64,000 nucleotides of DNA from Kaistella jeonii (GTDB lineage Bacteria > Bacteroidota > Bacteroidia > Flavobacteriales > Weeksellaceae): positions 496,001 to 560,000 of the forward strand of contig NZ_JSYL01000001.1 in NCBI RefSeq assembly GCF_000812865.1. The letters are read 5' to 3'. A program made the position numbers and the translations under genes. Shown in pieces: positions 50,448 to 59,530 of this stretch (the first letter of the stretch is position 1; each line of letters opens with the position of its first letter). Under the pieces are notes generated by a model. That model saw nothing but the letters and a program-made list of their open reading frames with translations. It was not told the DNA's origin and did not search any database.

Positions 50448-51827
50448 ATGAAAACAATCTCTACCTTCCTTCTATCTGTATTACTTATTCTTCAAATTAA
50501 CGCGCAATGTTATACAAAAATTTCAGCCGGCTACAGCCATGTCCTTGCCATCAAATATGACGGAACTTTATGGGGTTGGGGAAATAACAATTTGTCCCAA
50601 CTGGGCGATGGAACAAATGTTAATAAAAATGTACCCGTCCAAATTGGAACTGCAAATAATTGGGCAAAAATAGAAGCAGGAGATATTCATTCATTTGGTA
50701 TCAAAACTGATGGAACGCTTTGGGGTTGGGGAAGTAATGGTTTCGGACAATTAGGAAACAACACGACAACAGCAAGTAATATTCCCGTACAAATTGGTTA
50801 TGCTACCGATTGGAAAAGCGTTTCTCCCGGCGGAATTCACAGTGTGGGAATTAAAAATGATGGAACATTATGGACCTGGGGCGGAAACGGAAATGGGGAA
50901 TTGGGAAATGGAACAAATATTAGTACAAAAGTTCCAACAAGAATTGGTACAGACACTGACTGGACAGCGATTTCAGCAGGTTTCACGCATTCTTTCGCCA
51001 TAAAAACTGATGGAACATTGAGAGGTTGGGGACAAAATGCATTTGGTCAGGTTGGCGATGGAACTACTGTCACTAAATATTCTCCAACCCTTATCAATAT
51101 TACAAATGTTCAGAAAATAAAAACCGCGAGACTTCACTCCCTTGCTATAAAAAATGATGGAACTCTTTGGACTTGGGGTTATAATGATTTCGGACAATTA
51201 GGCGATAATACAATTATCTCTAAAAATATTCCCACAAAGATTGGCTCAGACAATAACTGGGTCTCAGTTTCATCTGCTGGTTTTCACTCCGCCGCACAAA
51301 AAGATACTGGTACCATTTGGACTTGGGGAGATAATACATACGGGCAATTAGGAGACAATACTTTAATTAACAAAATAGTTCCTATGCAAATCGGAACTGC
51401 AACTAATTGGACCGATCTCATTGCAGGAGGAAATTTCTCTTTGGCAAAATCAAGCGGATCTTTTGTTTTATCATCTCTAAATACATGGGGATCAAATAAT
51501 TATGGTCAACTTGCAGATGGAACGTTTATAAATAAATCTGTTCCTACTGTTGTGTATACCTGCAATATTTTGGTAATGGCAGTAGAAAACTCGAGAGAAA
51601 ATAATTTTACTGTTTATCCAAACCCAACTCATTCGGTGCTTAATATTCAAAATAACAGCAACAATAAAATAAACAAAATTAACATTCTTGACGCAAGCGG
51701 TAAAATAGTAACGGAAGGGAAAGTAGAATATAATTCAATCAATGTTCAAAATCTTCCAGTGGGGATTTATCATCTGCAAATTTTATCGGATGGAAAAACT
51801 GTTCAGAAAAAATTCATTAAAGAATAA
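50448..51827 (+). CDS. T9SS-secreted RCC1-repeat protein
   Basis: A 459-aa secreted seven-bladed-type RCC1 repeat protein. The ATG at 50448 gives the signal peptide [20 protein letters not shown]. Seven or so repeats of ~50 residues read [32 protein letters not shown] and variants (in parts), covering ~22-375. A T9SS type A domain follows ([26 protein letters not shown]). Eukaryotic RCC1 is a nucleotide-exchange factor, but bacterial secreted forms have no known activity; adhesion or recognition is a guess. It is followed after 12 bp by an OmpA-family gene, so an operon is likely. Confidence 0.9.
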   Translation: [459 protein letters not shown]

Positions 51828-51839
51828 AACAACATCGTC

Positions 51840-53087
51840 ATGAAGATACCAATAACTACGCTACTCCTTCTTCTTTTTACTATATCTAACGGTCAGTTCA
51901 TCAACAAACTTGGCAAAAAAGCCCAAAAAGCTACAGAAAGAGCTATTGAAAAAAAGATTGAACAAAAAGCTACCACAACGACCAACAAGGGAATGGATGT
52001 GATTTTGAATAATAAAACCAACACAAAATCCGGTTCCTCGGGCGAATCTAAATCAAATGGAAAATCATCAGCACAAAATTCTGATTTTGTTTCCGGAACG
52101 AAAATATTGTTTGAAGAAAATTTTAGAAATGATGCAGAGTCAGATTTCCCTGTCCAATGGTTTACGAACAGCAGTGGTAAAATTAAAAGTTTCGACGGTA
52201 AAAAGTGGCTTCAACTTTCGGATAAAGGAAGTTTTACGCCAATTAAATTAACACAACTTCCAGAAAATTTTACTTTTGAATTTGATGTTACAACTACCGA
52301 TAATTTCAATTTTTATTCTACTCCACTTTCAATAGTTTTTACAGAAAAAAAAACGAAGATAGACCAAATTTGGAATATTGTTACGAAAAGAAAAGAGGCC
52401 GTAATTTTTAGTATTCACCCTTCTAATTCATTGAAGGGAACTGGTCGAAGCGAAGTTATTACCATTCAAGATAAAAAACAATTCATCAAAAATAAAGTAG
52501 ATGTTCCCAATTTTAGCAAAACGAATAATACCGTTCGAGTACAGATTTGGCGGCAAAAAGATCGGTTCAGGATGTATGTTGACGGCGAGAAATTTTGGGA
52601 TTTACCTTCGGCATTTGGGGAGGCGAATTACAACCAGGTTATTTTTTTCATTGGAACTTACAAAAATTCTACCGACAAATGGTTTATCTCCAACATTAAA
52701 TTGGCAGAAGCAGGCGAAGATCTTCGACACCAACTTTTGGAAAACGGAAGTTTCAGTACCAATGAAATTTTGTTTGATACGAACAAAGCGGTTATAAAAC
52801 CCTCAAGCTTTAAAATCCTGGATGAATTAGCAACTGTTTTAATGGAAAACGAAGCTGTAAAAGTTAGTATAACTGGACATACTGATAATGTGGGAAAAGA
52901 TTCCGACAATCAAAAATTGTCTGAAAACCGTGCAAAAGCAGTTGCAGAATATTTTCAAACCAAATATAAAATTGTAAGCTCCCGATTAGAAACTTTTGGA
53001 AAAGGCGCTTCTGAACCTTTGAATGAAAATACATCTGAAAAAGATAAAATGCAAAATAGAAGAGTGGAATTTGTGGTGATTAAATAG
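51840..53087 (+). CDS. OmpA-family protein with N-terminal lectin-like region
   Basis: A 415-aa protein with a signal peptide (MKIPITTLLLLLFTISNGQ). A Lys/Ala-rich helical and Ser/Lys/Asn-rich low-complexity stretch occupies ~22-75. A beta-rich region (~85-285, ENFTFEFDVTTTDNFNFYST, RFRMYVDGEKFWDLP) resembles 3-keto-disaccharide hydrolase/concanavalin-like folds. The C-terminal OmpA domain (~305-415) has ILFDTNKAVIKPSS, ITGHTDNVGKDSDNQKLSENRA (in parts) and NRRVEFVVIK, binding peptidoglycan. It is therefore anchored to the cell wall or outer membrane. It is probably co-transcribed with the RCC1 gene. Confidence 0.85.
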   Translation: MKIPITTLLLLLFTISNGQFINKLGKKAQKATERAIEKKIEQKATTTTNKGMDVILNNKTNTKSGSSGESKSNGKSSAQNSDFVSGTKILFEENFRNDAESDFPVQWFTNSSGKIKSFDGKKWLQLSDKGSFTPIKLTQLPENFTFEFDVTTTDNFNFYSTPLSIVFTEKKTKIDQIWNIVTKRKEAVIFSIHPSNSLKGTGRSEVITIQDKKQFIKNKVDVPNFSKTNNTVRVQIWRQKDRFRMYVDGEKFWDLPSAFGEANYNQVIFFIGTYKNSTDKWFISNIKLAEAGEDLRHQLLENGSFSTNEILFDTNKAVIKPSSFKILDELATVLMENEAVKVSITGHTDNVGKDSDNQKLSENRAKAVAEYFQTKYKIVSSRLETFGKGASEPLNENTSEKDKMQNRRVEFVVIK

Positions 53088-53247
53088 AAGGCAAAATAAA
53101 TATTGACCCTTTTTTGGCATTACAAAGAAATCTCTACTGTTACATTCTATTATGTTGAGATTGACTTTTTCGAACCACTTCGTTAGGTTTGCTGCGAAAA
53201 AACAAAACGAAGATAATAAAAAACAGATTATATTATCTACGAAATTT

Positions 53248-53330
53248 TGCAGCCCGACCTGAATGGAGCTCTTTTTTCTGTAGCAAAGCGGAGGAAAAAA
53301 AGCGGGAATGGAGGGCGGAAAAAGATGCCC
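53248..53330 (+). repeat. dispersed structured repeat, copy d
   Basis: This copy closely resembles copy a: GCAGCCCGACCTGAATGGAGCTC, an apical A/T stem (TTTTTTC...GGAAAAAAA), GCGGGAATGGAGGGCGGA, and closing TGCCC. It lies directly ahead of the secreted hypothetical protein gene. An ORF running through it (from TTG 53247) is rejected as N-terminal extension. Confidence 0.6.
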
Positions 53331-53351
53331 AAAAAAATAAAAAAATACAAC

Positions 53352-54749
53352 ATGAAATCTTTTTTAACTTTACTATTTGCCATAATTTTTGTGCAATTTA
53401 CTTTTGGACAGGGAACTTATACAGAATCACAACGAAAAAAAGACAAGGCGAAATTGGATTCTATTTGTAAAAAATCCCCAAATTCTTGTTTAAATTATGC
53501 GGAGGTGATTGGTGTGAATTCTGTCTTTAGAAAATATGCACCAAGAAAAATTAACAAAACTCAAAAAATTTGTTTCAATAAAAAGTTTGAATACATTTCT
53601 ACCATCGACGGTAAAACTACTAGAGGTTGTTTTTACATCAATACGATTACCGGTTATGTCGCACTATTTAATACTGATGATCGAAATACATGTTTAGGAA
53701 TGACGAATCCAGTACCTGGATTTGATATGATCATAGCTTCAAAAATTGGAGAATCTCTTACTTTTAGGATTAATAGTCGTGGGGAGAAATTCGTATATAG
53801 TCAAAAACCACTTGAAAATATTCGTTATGGCGGCTCCATAAATTTTGTAGTGAAAAATGTGAATAGTCTTTTATCTAATTTTCGTGAACCTTTTACGAAT
53901 CAAAATTTACCTACGCTTCCGTATTTTATTGAGGGAATTACAGCAAGTAGTGCGAAATATCTATTTGGACCTTATTATGCGCAAAGAATTCCGCTGAAAG
54001 ATTATTTTGGCGTTTTTGGACTTGGATATTATACTGATGGAATGGGAAATACGTTTATTTCTTTGGCGGTAGAAAGTATCGATCAATTTATTAAAGTGGT
54101 GAAAATAACAGATGTAAATGAATGTTTTGATGGAAGCAAATTTAAAAATGGAGATGAAGAAAATATTGCGACCAACGAGCAATCGATCAATGACCGTAAA
54201 AAAGGATTGGAAAATGAAGCAGAAAATGCTTCAGGAAATTCTTGTAACGCTGCAAAAACTTTAAATCTGCATAAGACCCAGGTTTTGAATACAGAATTGA
54301 TCTACAATAATTATGTAAAAGGTGGCGGAAATCCAATGAGTAAAGAAGGTTTAAAATTAGGTTCAAAAGCACAAGACGTTAGAAATGAAGTGATAAAACA
54401 CCGATTAGAAACTGAATTGAAAATTTGCCAAACGGAGAAGAATATCCAAACTGCACCTTCCAGAAATTCAACTGCAGGTCAGCTTTCAACCTATCAAAAG
54501 AAATTAGCTTGCTATAATGATGCAGTAAATGATTTGAGCAATTTAGAAGCATCTTTAAAAGACATTGATGCAAGACAGGGAAGCAATTATGGAAAAGCGT
54601 TAGCGGAAAAAAACGTCTTATATTTTCAAAAAATGAGAGATATTAATTTAGACTGTAATTTTAAAAAGGGAAAACTTCAAGAAAATCCTATGAATAAAGG
54701 AGCCAATGAAATTGGAGACAAATTGCGGGAAATATTGAAACGGAGATAA
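53352..54749 (+). CDS. secreted hypothetical protein
   Basis: A 465-aa protein. The ATG at 53352 yields a clear signal peptide (MKSFLTLLFAIIFVQFTFGQ); the longer ORF upstream is repeat sequence. No known domain. N-terminal part ~20-260 is beta-rich with several Cys (SICKKSPNSCLNYAEV, RGCFYINTITGYVALF, PYYAQRIPLKDYFGVFGLGYY). The C-terminal part ~290-465 is mostly helical and charged, with CNAAKTLNLHKTQVL and LSNLEASLKDIDARQG. No T9SS or OmpA domain is present. It follows the OmpA-family gene; a functional link is possible but unproven. Confidence 0.7.
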   Translation: MKSFLTLLFAIIFVQFTFGQGTYTESQRKKDKAKLDSICKKSPNSCLNYAEVIGVNSVFRKYAPRKINKTQKICFNKKFEYISTIDGKTTRGCFYINTITGYVALFNTDDRNTCLGMTNPVPGFDMIIASKIGESLTFRINSRGEKFVYSQKPLENIRYGGSINFVVKNVNSLLSNFREPFTNQNLPTLPYFIEGITASSAKYLFGPYYAQRIPLKDYFGVFGLGYYTDGMGNTFISLAVESIDQFIKVVKITDVNECFDGSKFKNGDEENIATNEQSINDRKKGLENEAENASGNSCNAAKTLNLHKTQVLNTELIYNNYVKGGGNPMSKEGLKLGSKAQDVRNEVIKHRLETELKICQTEKNIQTAPSRNSTAGQLSTYQKKLACYNDAVNDLSNLEASLKDIDARQGSNYGKALAEKNVLYFQKMRDINLDCNFKKGKLQENPMNKGANEIGDKLREILKRR

Positions 54750-54757
54750 ATAATAAA

Positions 54758-55858
54758 TCAAAGAAGACTTCGATAAACGCTCATTATTTGAGATGCAATA
54801 TTTTCGTCATTAAATTTCTGAACGAACTCAAAACCTTTTTCAGCTCTGCGGTTTCTTTCAGATTTATTATTCCAGAGAAATAGAATTTTTGCTTTTACAT
54901 CTTCAAAATTATGAGGATTAATGTAGACGGAATTTTCTCCGCCTGCTTCAGGAAGACAACTCAAATTACTCGTGATTACGGCAGTTTTTGAAAACAGCGC
55001 TTCAATCACGGGAATTCCAAAACCTTCGAAAATACTTGGATAAATGAAAATATCTGCAAGTTTATAAATTGCGGCCAGTTCTTCCATGGAAACATTTTCG
55101 AGAAATTGAACTTGATCGACTAACTTATTCTTTGCTAAATACTTTTGAACTTTTTTAAAATATTTTGTTTTCTTACCAATTACAACTAAAGGAATTTCTG
55201 TTCCATTAATGGCTTTGACGATGCTCAACAAATTTTTCCTTTCTTCAATTGTCCCGACATTCAAAATAAATCTTACAGGTAGATTATGCTTTTCTTTAAC
55301 TGAAGATAGGAATTCTTCAGTTTGATCTTCTTTGAAAGCTTGATGACAACCTTGATAGATAACTTTAATTTTACTCTCCGGAACTTTTAAAAACTGAATA
55401 ATGTCTCGCTTCGTCTGTTCAGAAATAGCAATAATTAAATCGGCTTGTTCAGCGGCTTTTTTGAATTTCCAGAAATAGATTTTCCTATCAAGAAAAGAAT
55501 AATATTTAGGAAATCTGAGGAAGATTAAATCATGAATGGTGACAACTTTTTTTATAGGTTTATCGTTCCATTTTAATGGCAGTTCGCCGGAAAGTCCGTG
55601 GAAAATATCAGCATCGATTTGTTGTGCATCTTTTCCCATTAACAGTTGTCGGGAAAAATTCCCTTTCGAAGTTTCGACAAAAGAAACATTAGGAAGTTTT
55701 AGAATATCTGTTCCTTTTTCTGACTTATTTTTATTAAAAAGTACAAATTTATTTTCAGGGTAATAAGTCGCTAAAATCCGGACCAGATCGCGGGAATAGT
55801 TTCCCAGACCTGAGCTGTTATTAAAAAAACGTTTTCCATCAAAAGCAATTTTCATCAT
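54758..55858 (-). CDS. glycosyltransferase family 4 protein
   Basis: A cytosolic GT-B fold enzyme transferring sugar from a nucleotide donor, 366 aa. The N-terminal block KIAFDGKRFFNNSSGLGNYSRDLV (in parts) is typical of GT4 enzymes. The C-terminal donor domain has GTIEERKNLLSIVKAI and the E-x7-E motif in YPSIFEGFGIPVIEALF (~280-296). The start is one of three adjacent codons (TTG ATG ATG); the first ATG overlaps the upstream stop as TGATG, so coupling is likely. It lies in a three-gene polysaccharide/glycolipid cluster. Confidence 0.88.
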   Translation of the reverse strand: MMKIAFDGKRFFNNSSGLGNYSRDLVRILATYYPENKFVLFNKNKSEKGTDILKLPNVSFVETSKGNFSRQLLMGKDAQQIDADIFHGLSGELPLKWNDKPIKKVVTIHDLIFLRFPKYYSFLDRKIYFWKFKKAAEQADLIIAISEQTKRDIIQFLKVPESKIKVIYQGCHQAFKEDQTEEFLSSVKEKHNLPVRFILNVGTIEERKNLLSIVKAINGTEIPLVVIGKKTKYFKKVQKYLAKNKLVDQVQFLENVSMEELAAIYKLADIFIYPSIFEGFGIPVIEALFSKTAVITSNLSCLPEAGGENSVYINPHNFEDVKAKILFLWNNKSERNRRAEKGFEFVQKFNDENIASQIMSVYRSLL

Positions 55859-56787
55859 CAAAAATTTTTAGAACGAATGATATAATTCGGTCGTTCTTTT
55901 ACCTGTTTAAAAATTTTCCCCAGATAAATTCCTATAATCCCGAGTATAATTAATTGCAATCCGCCGAAAAATACAACGGTCATAATTAAGGATGCCCATC
56001 CTGAAATTTCGGTTTGCGAAACAAAAGAATGAATCACATAAATCCCATATCCAAGTACGGCGATTGCGGAAAAAATAAATCCTAAATATGCGGCTAAATA
56101 AAGAGGTTTCACACTGAAAGCCGTGATTCCTGTAAAAGCAAAACGCATCATTTTTTGTAGATTGTAACTGCTTTCTCCCGAAGCTCTTTCTCCGGCGGTA
56201 AAACGAATTCCTGTTTGTCGGAAACCCATCCAATTGGAAAGTCCGCGCAGAAAAATATCAGCTTCGTTCATATTTCGCACCACGTCAACTACTGACGAGT
56301 CCATCAATCTGAAATCTGAACCACCTCCTTCGCGAAGATTGACGTCTGAAATTTTCGACAAAAATTTGTAGTAAAGGGACGATGTTCTTCTTTTAAAAGC
56401 GGAAATTTCTTTCGGGTAAGTTCTGATGGTATAAACAATATCAAAACCTTCTTCCCATTTTTCAATAAGTTCCGGAATTAATTCTGGCGGATGTTGTAAA
56501 TCGGCATCCATTGAAATTACTGCGTTTGCGTTAGAACTGTCAATTCCAGCTTTTACTGCTGGTTGATGTCCAAAATTTCTAGAAAATTCTATAAACTTTA
56601 CCTCTTCAAACTGTTTCGCTAATTCTTCAATTTTTGCCTGCGTTTGATCGCGACTGCCATCGTTCACGAATATAATTTCGAAATGGTAATTTTCGAGTTT
56701 AGAAAAAACGTCTTTTATTCTTTGATGGATCAAAAAAATATTGCCTTCTTCGTTGTGCGCGGGAATAACGACGGAAATTTTCTTCAC
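55858..56787 (-). CDS. glycosyltransferase family 2, DPM1/GtrB-like
   Basis: An inner-membrane GT2 enzyme of 309 aa. The GT-A domain (~1-230) starts SVVIPAHNEEGNIFLIH; the DxD-like metal motif is MDADLQHPP (~92-100). Two C-terminal membrane segments (LYLAAYLGFIFSAIAVLGYGIYV and IMTVVFFGGLQLIILGIIGIYL, in parts) are typical of polyprenyl-phosphate sugar synthases (GtrB/DPM type). It probably makes undecaprenyl-phosphate-linked sugar used by the neighbouring integral membrane transferase. Confidence 0.88.
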   Translation of the reverse strand: MKKISVVIPAHNEEGNIFLIHQRIKDVFSKLENYHFEIIFVNDGSRDQTQAKIEELAKQFEEVKFIEFSRNFGHQPAVKAGIDSSNANAVISMDADLQHPPELIPELIEKWEEGFDIVYTIRTYPKEISAFKRRTSSLYYKFLSKISDVNLREGGGSDFRLMDSSVVDVVRNMNEADIFLRGLSNWMGFRQTGIRFTAGERASGESSYNLQKMMRFAFTGITAFSVKPLYLAAYLGFIFSAIAVLGYGIYVIHSFVSQTEISGWASLIMTVVFFGGLQLIILGIIGIYLGKIFKQVKERPNYIIRSKNF

Positions 56788-56800
56788 TGAGGGAATCTGT

Positions 56801-57970
56801 TTAATCTAATTTATAATCTTTTTGGAAATCTTTGGTCAGGAGTTCATAAATTACTCTGAACCAAACGAAACAACAAGGTAAGGCTTTTAGAGAATATTTG
56901 ATGACATAATTTTCCTTAATGAATTTCGGAAATAAATCTGAGAAAGAAAAGCAAGTTAAAATAATGACAAAAATCAACAACCCAATGATTAAAGGTGTTT
57001 TCTCTTTCTGAATAATAAACCAGATCATCACACCAGCAACTGCAATAATATATGTCGGAGATTCTGATCCTGAACTAAAAAGCACAATGAATAAAAGCGT
57101 TGATGATAAAATCAGGAGTTGAAATGGTAGATTTTTGTATTGCTTAATCCTTAAATAAGGGAGTGCAAAAACAAGCATTCCCGGAAGTAAAAAAGTAAGA
57201 TTAGAAATGGATGCATCACCTAAAACTCTCCGTACGATTCCCATCAAAGAAAAATCCTGTCTATTTCCTAAGACCTGGTTCGAAACATTTTTTTCTGACA
57301 AAGATTGAAACCAATCCGCGTAAGACTGAATTCCGAAATGATAGCTGGAAAGCAACATCGGTAAAACAAAAAATAGAATTCCGAATCCTATCAAAGCTAA
57401 AATAAATTTTAATTTATTTTTAACAAAAAAGAAAGCTGAAAGTCCTGCCACTCCATATAATTTTACAAAAAAACCAATCATGATAGAAAAAGCGGATTGG
57501 GTTTCTTTTCTCTCATAAATGTAAACTGCAGACAACATTAATAATCCTGTGAGAGCGATATTAAATTGCAAACTTACTGCGGCTGTAATGAATTCCTGCA
57601 AACAGAGCCAGGCAAAAAAAGCTTTTTTCTGATTAGAAAAAGGAAGTTTGTGGATCGCAAAAAGAAAAACCAAAGTATTCGCGACATTCCAAAGAGGCAT
57701 TCCTAACCAATCGGGAAACACGGCAAAAGGAGCAATGAGTAAACTAAAAAATACGCCGTAATGATTAGAATCCAGATGGACTTCGGGATACCGAAGATAA
57801 ATATTATTCTCGTGGAGCGTATTGTAGAAAACGTTTTTGAAGATCAAATAATTATTATATTTCGCCGGACCGCCTCGAAATTTTGCAATTGCCGACAGGA
57901 CGGATACAAGCAGATAAATCCCAAAAATATATTTGGGATTTGAAATGAATTTTAAAAATTTATCTTTCAA
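56801..57970 (-). CDS. integral membrane glycosyltransferase (GT87/DUF2029-like)
   Basis: A 389-aa polytopic protein with about ten hydrophobic segments. The GT-C type layout and blocks YPEVHLDSNHYGVFFSLLIAPFAV (~60-83, in parts), LPFSNQKKAFFAWLCLQEF and VKLYGVAGLSAFFFV fit the GT87/DUF2029 family, which uses polyprenyl-phosphate sugars on the outer face of the membrane. It lies 13 bp upstream of the GT2 gene on the same strand. The pair is a plausible lipid-linked sugar synthase and transferase. Confidence 0.75.
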   Translation of the reverse strand: MKDKFLKFISNPKYIFGIYLLVSVLSAIAKFRGGPAKYNNYLIFKNVFYNTLHENNIYLRYPEVHLDSNHYGVFFSLLIAPFAVFPDWLGMPLWNVANTLVFLFAIHKLPFSNQKKAFFAWLCLQEFITAAVSLQFNIALTGLLMLSAVYIYERKETQSAFSIMIGFFVKLYGVAGLSAFFFVKNKLKFILALIGFGILFFVLPMLLSSYHFGIQSYADWFQSLSEKNVSNQVLGNRQDFSLMGIVRRVLGDASISNLTFLLPGMLVFALPYLRIKQYKNLPFQLLILSSTLLFIVLFSSGSESPTYIIAVAGVMIWFIIQKEKTPLIIGLLIFVIILTCFSFSDLFPKFIKENYVIKYSLKALPCCFVWFRVIYELLTKDFQKDYKLD

Positions 57971-57989
57971 AATTATTTAGAATTATTAT

Positions 57990-58802
57990 TTAAACTGACA
58001 CATTATTTTCTCTCAAAGCATCATTAAGAGAAGTTTTTTTGTCAGTTGATTCTTTTCTTTGCCCGATAATTAAAGCGCAAGGAACCTGGAATTCTCCGGC
58101 AGGAAATTTCTTAGTATAACTTCCAGGAATAACGACAGATCTTGAGGGAACTCTGCCTTTAATTTCTACAGGAGTTTCACCAGTCACATCAATTATCTTC
58201 GTGGAAGCGGTAAGTACAACATTTGCACCTAAAACTGCTTCTTTTTCAACATGAACGCCTTCTACAACGATACATCTCGAACCGACAAAAACATTATCTT
58301 CAATAATTACGGGAGCCGCCTGAAGTGGTTCTAAAACGCCACCAATTCCTACTCCGCCACTTAAATGAACGTCCTTTCCGATTTGTGCACAACTTCCAAC
58401 AGTTGCCCAAGTATCGACCATTGTACCAGAATCTACATAAGCTCCGATATTGACATAAGAAGGCATCAAAATTACTCCAGGTGCGATATAAGCGCCTTCT
58501 CGAGCGACTGCAGGAGGAACAACACGCACTCCTTTTTCTGCATAATTTCTTTTCAAAGGCATTTTATCATGAAATTCAAAAGGACCAACTTCAATGGTTT
58601 CCATTTTTTGAATTGGGAAATACATTACGACCGCTTTTTTTACCCATTCGTTAACTTTCCACCCGTTTTCTGTGGGTTCTGCCACGCGAAGTTCACCTAA
58701 ATCCAACTGACGAATAACTTCGCGAATCGATTTATGGTTATCTTCATTTTTTAATAATTCCCGGTTCTCCCAAATATTTTCTATCGTTTCCTGTAATGTC
58801 AT
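57990..58802 (-). CDS. dapD: 2,3,4,5-tetrahydropyridine-2,6-dicarboxylate N-succinyltransferase
   Basis: Acyl transferase of the succinylase branch of lysine/diaminopimelate synthesis, using succinyl-CoA. It is 270 aa, normal length. A left-handed beta-helix with hexapeptide repeats spans ~105-220 (GAYIAPGVILMPSYVNIGAY, in parts; GSCAQIGKDVHLSGGVGIGG, in parts). The start TLQETIENIWENRELL and the end LIIGQRKESTDKKTSLNDAL are typical. It stands just upstream of the GT genes with 20 bp to the next; linkage is probably incidental. Confidence 0.95.
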   Translation of the reverse strand: MTLQETIENIWENRELLKNEDNHKSIREVIRQLDLGELRVAEPTENGWKVNEWVKKAVVMYFPIQKMETIEVGPFEFHDKMPLKRNYAEKGVRVVPPAVAREGAYIAPGVILMPSYVNIGAYVDSGTMVDTWATVGSCAQIGKDVHLSGGVGIGGVLEPLQAAPVIIEDNVFVGSRCIVVEGVHVEKEAVLGANVVLTASTKIIDVTGETPVEIKGRVPSRSVVIPGSYTKKFPAGEFQVPCALIIGQRKESTDKKTSLNDALRENNVSV

Positions 58803-58837
58803 TACTTTTTTATTTTAATTGAAGTTTGGAAGCAAAT

Positions 58838-59374
58838 TTACAAAACTCTTCTTGCGAAAAGGTAGGCTTTGTTCCAGTATTTTTCGTTGAGCGAAGAAAT
58901 AACAACACCTTTGGAAGTTGAGGCGTGAATAAATTTTACTTCACCTTCATTTCCAATATCATGGACAATTCCCACATGCGTGACTTTGCTTCCACCTGCT
59001 GTTGCAAAAAACAGCAAATCACCGGGTTTTGTTTCTCTGATGGTTATTTGTTTTCCCGCATTGGACTGATCTTCAGAACGGCGTGGAAGTTTGGTGTTAT
59101 TCTCGTCAAAAACCTTGGTTGTAAATCCAGAGCAATCGAAGCCAGAAGAGGTATTTCCGGCATATTTATAAGGAGCACCGAGATATTTTTCGGCATCTTT
59201 CAAAATTTCTTTAATTTCTCCGTTTAGGTTTCCGGAGAAGTTAGATTCCAGTGTTTTGAGATCTGCAGTTTTAGCGACTGTTTTTGTAGGAATTGATCTT
59301 TTAACAACGGTTTTCGAAGCTCCACAAGAAACTAAAAATAGAAATCCAAGAATTGCAAATAAACACTTTTTCAT
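58838..59374 (-). CDS. NlpC/P60 (C40) peptidase lipoprotein
   Basis: A 178-aa lipoprotein: lipobox LVSC with Cys17. The NlpC/P60 domain (~55-178) carries the Cys-His-His triad: Cys81 in GFDCSGF, His133 in VTHVGIVHD, and His150 in FIHAS. It probably cleaves gamma-D-Glu-diaminopimelate links in peptidoglycan peptides in the periplasm. It adjoins dapD (35 bp), which makes the same diaminopimelate building block; that may be coincidence. Confidence 0.92.
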   Translation of the reverse strand: MKKCLFAILGFLFLVSCGASKTVVKRSIPTKTVAKTADLKTLESNFSGNLNGEIKEILKDAEKYLGAPYKYAGNTSSGFDCSGFTTKVFDENNTKLPRRSEDQSNAGKQITIRETKPGDLLFFATAGGSKVTHVGIVHDIGNEGEVKFIHASTSKGVVISSLNEKYWNKAYLFARRVL

Positions 59375-59530
59375 ATTTTACTTTAGTGATTTCTCAAAAA
59401 TAGTAAAATTATTTTCATTTCGCAGAATTTTTAGAGATTTTCCTTGATTTAATAAATGTTTTGAATGATTTAGGTTTAATTCTACTAAAAAGTAATTATA
59501 TTTAAAACTTACTTTATTGCGCGAATAATC

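Noticed and set aside
53247-53351. 35-residue N-terminal extension of the secreted hypothetical protein from TTG 53247
   Set aside because: It translates repeat copy d and would bury the clean signal peptide that starts at 53352.
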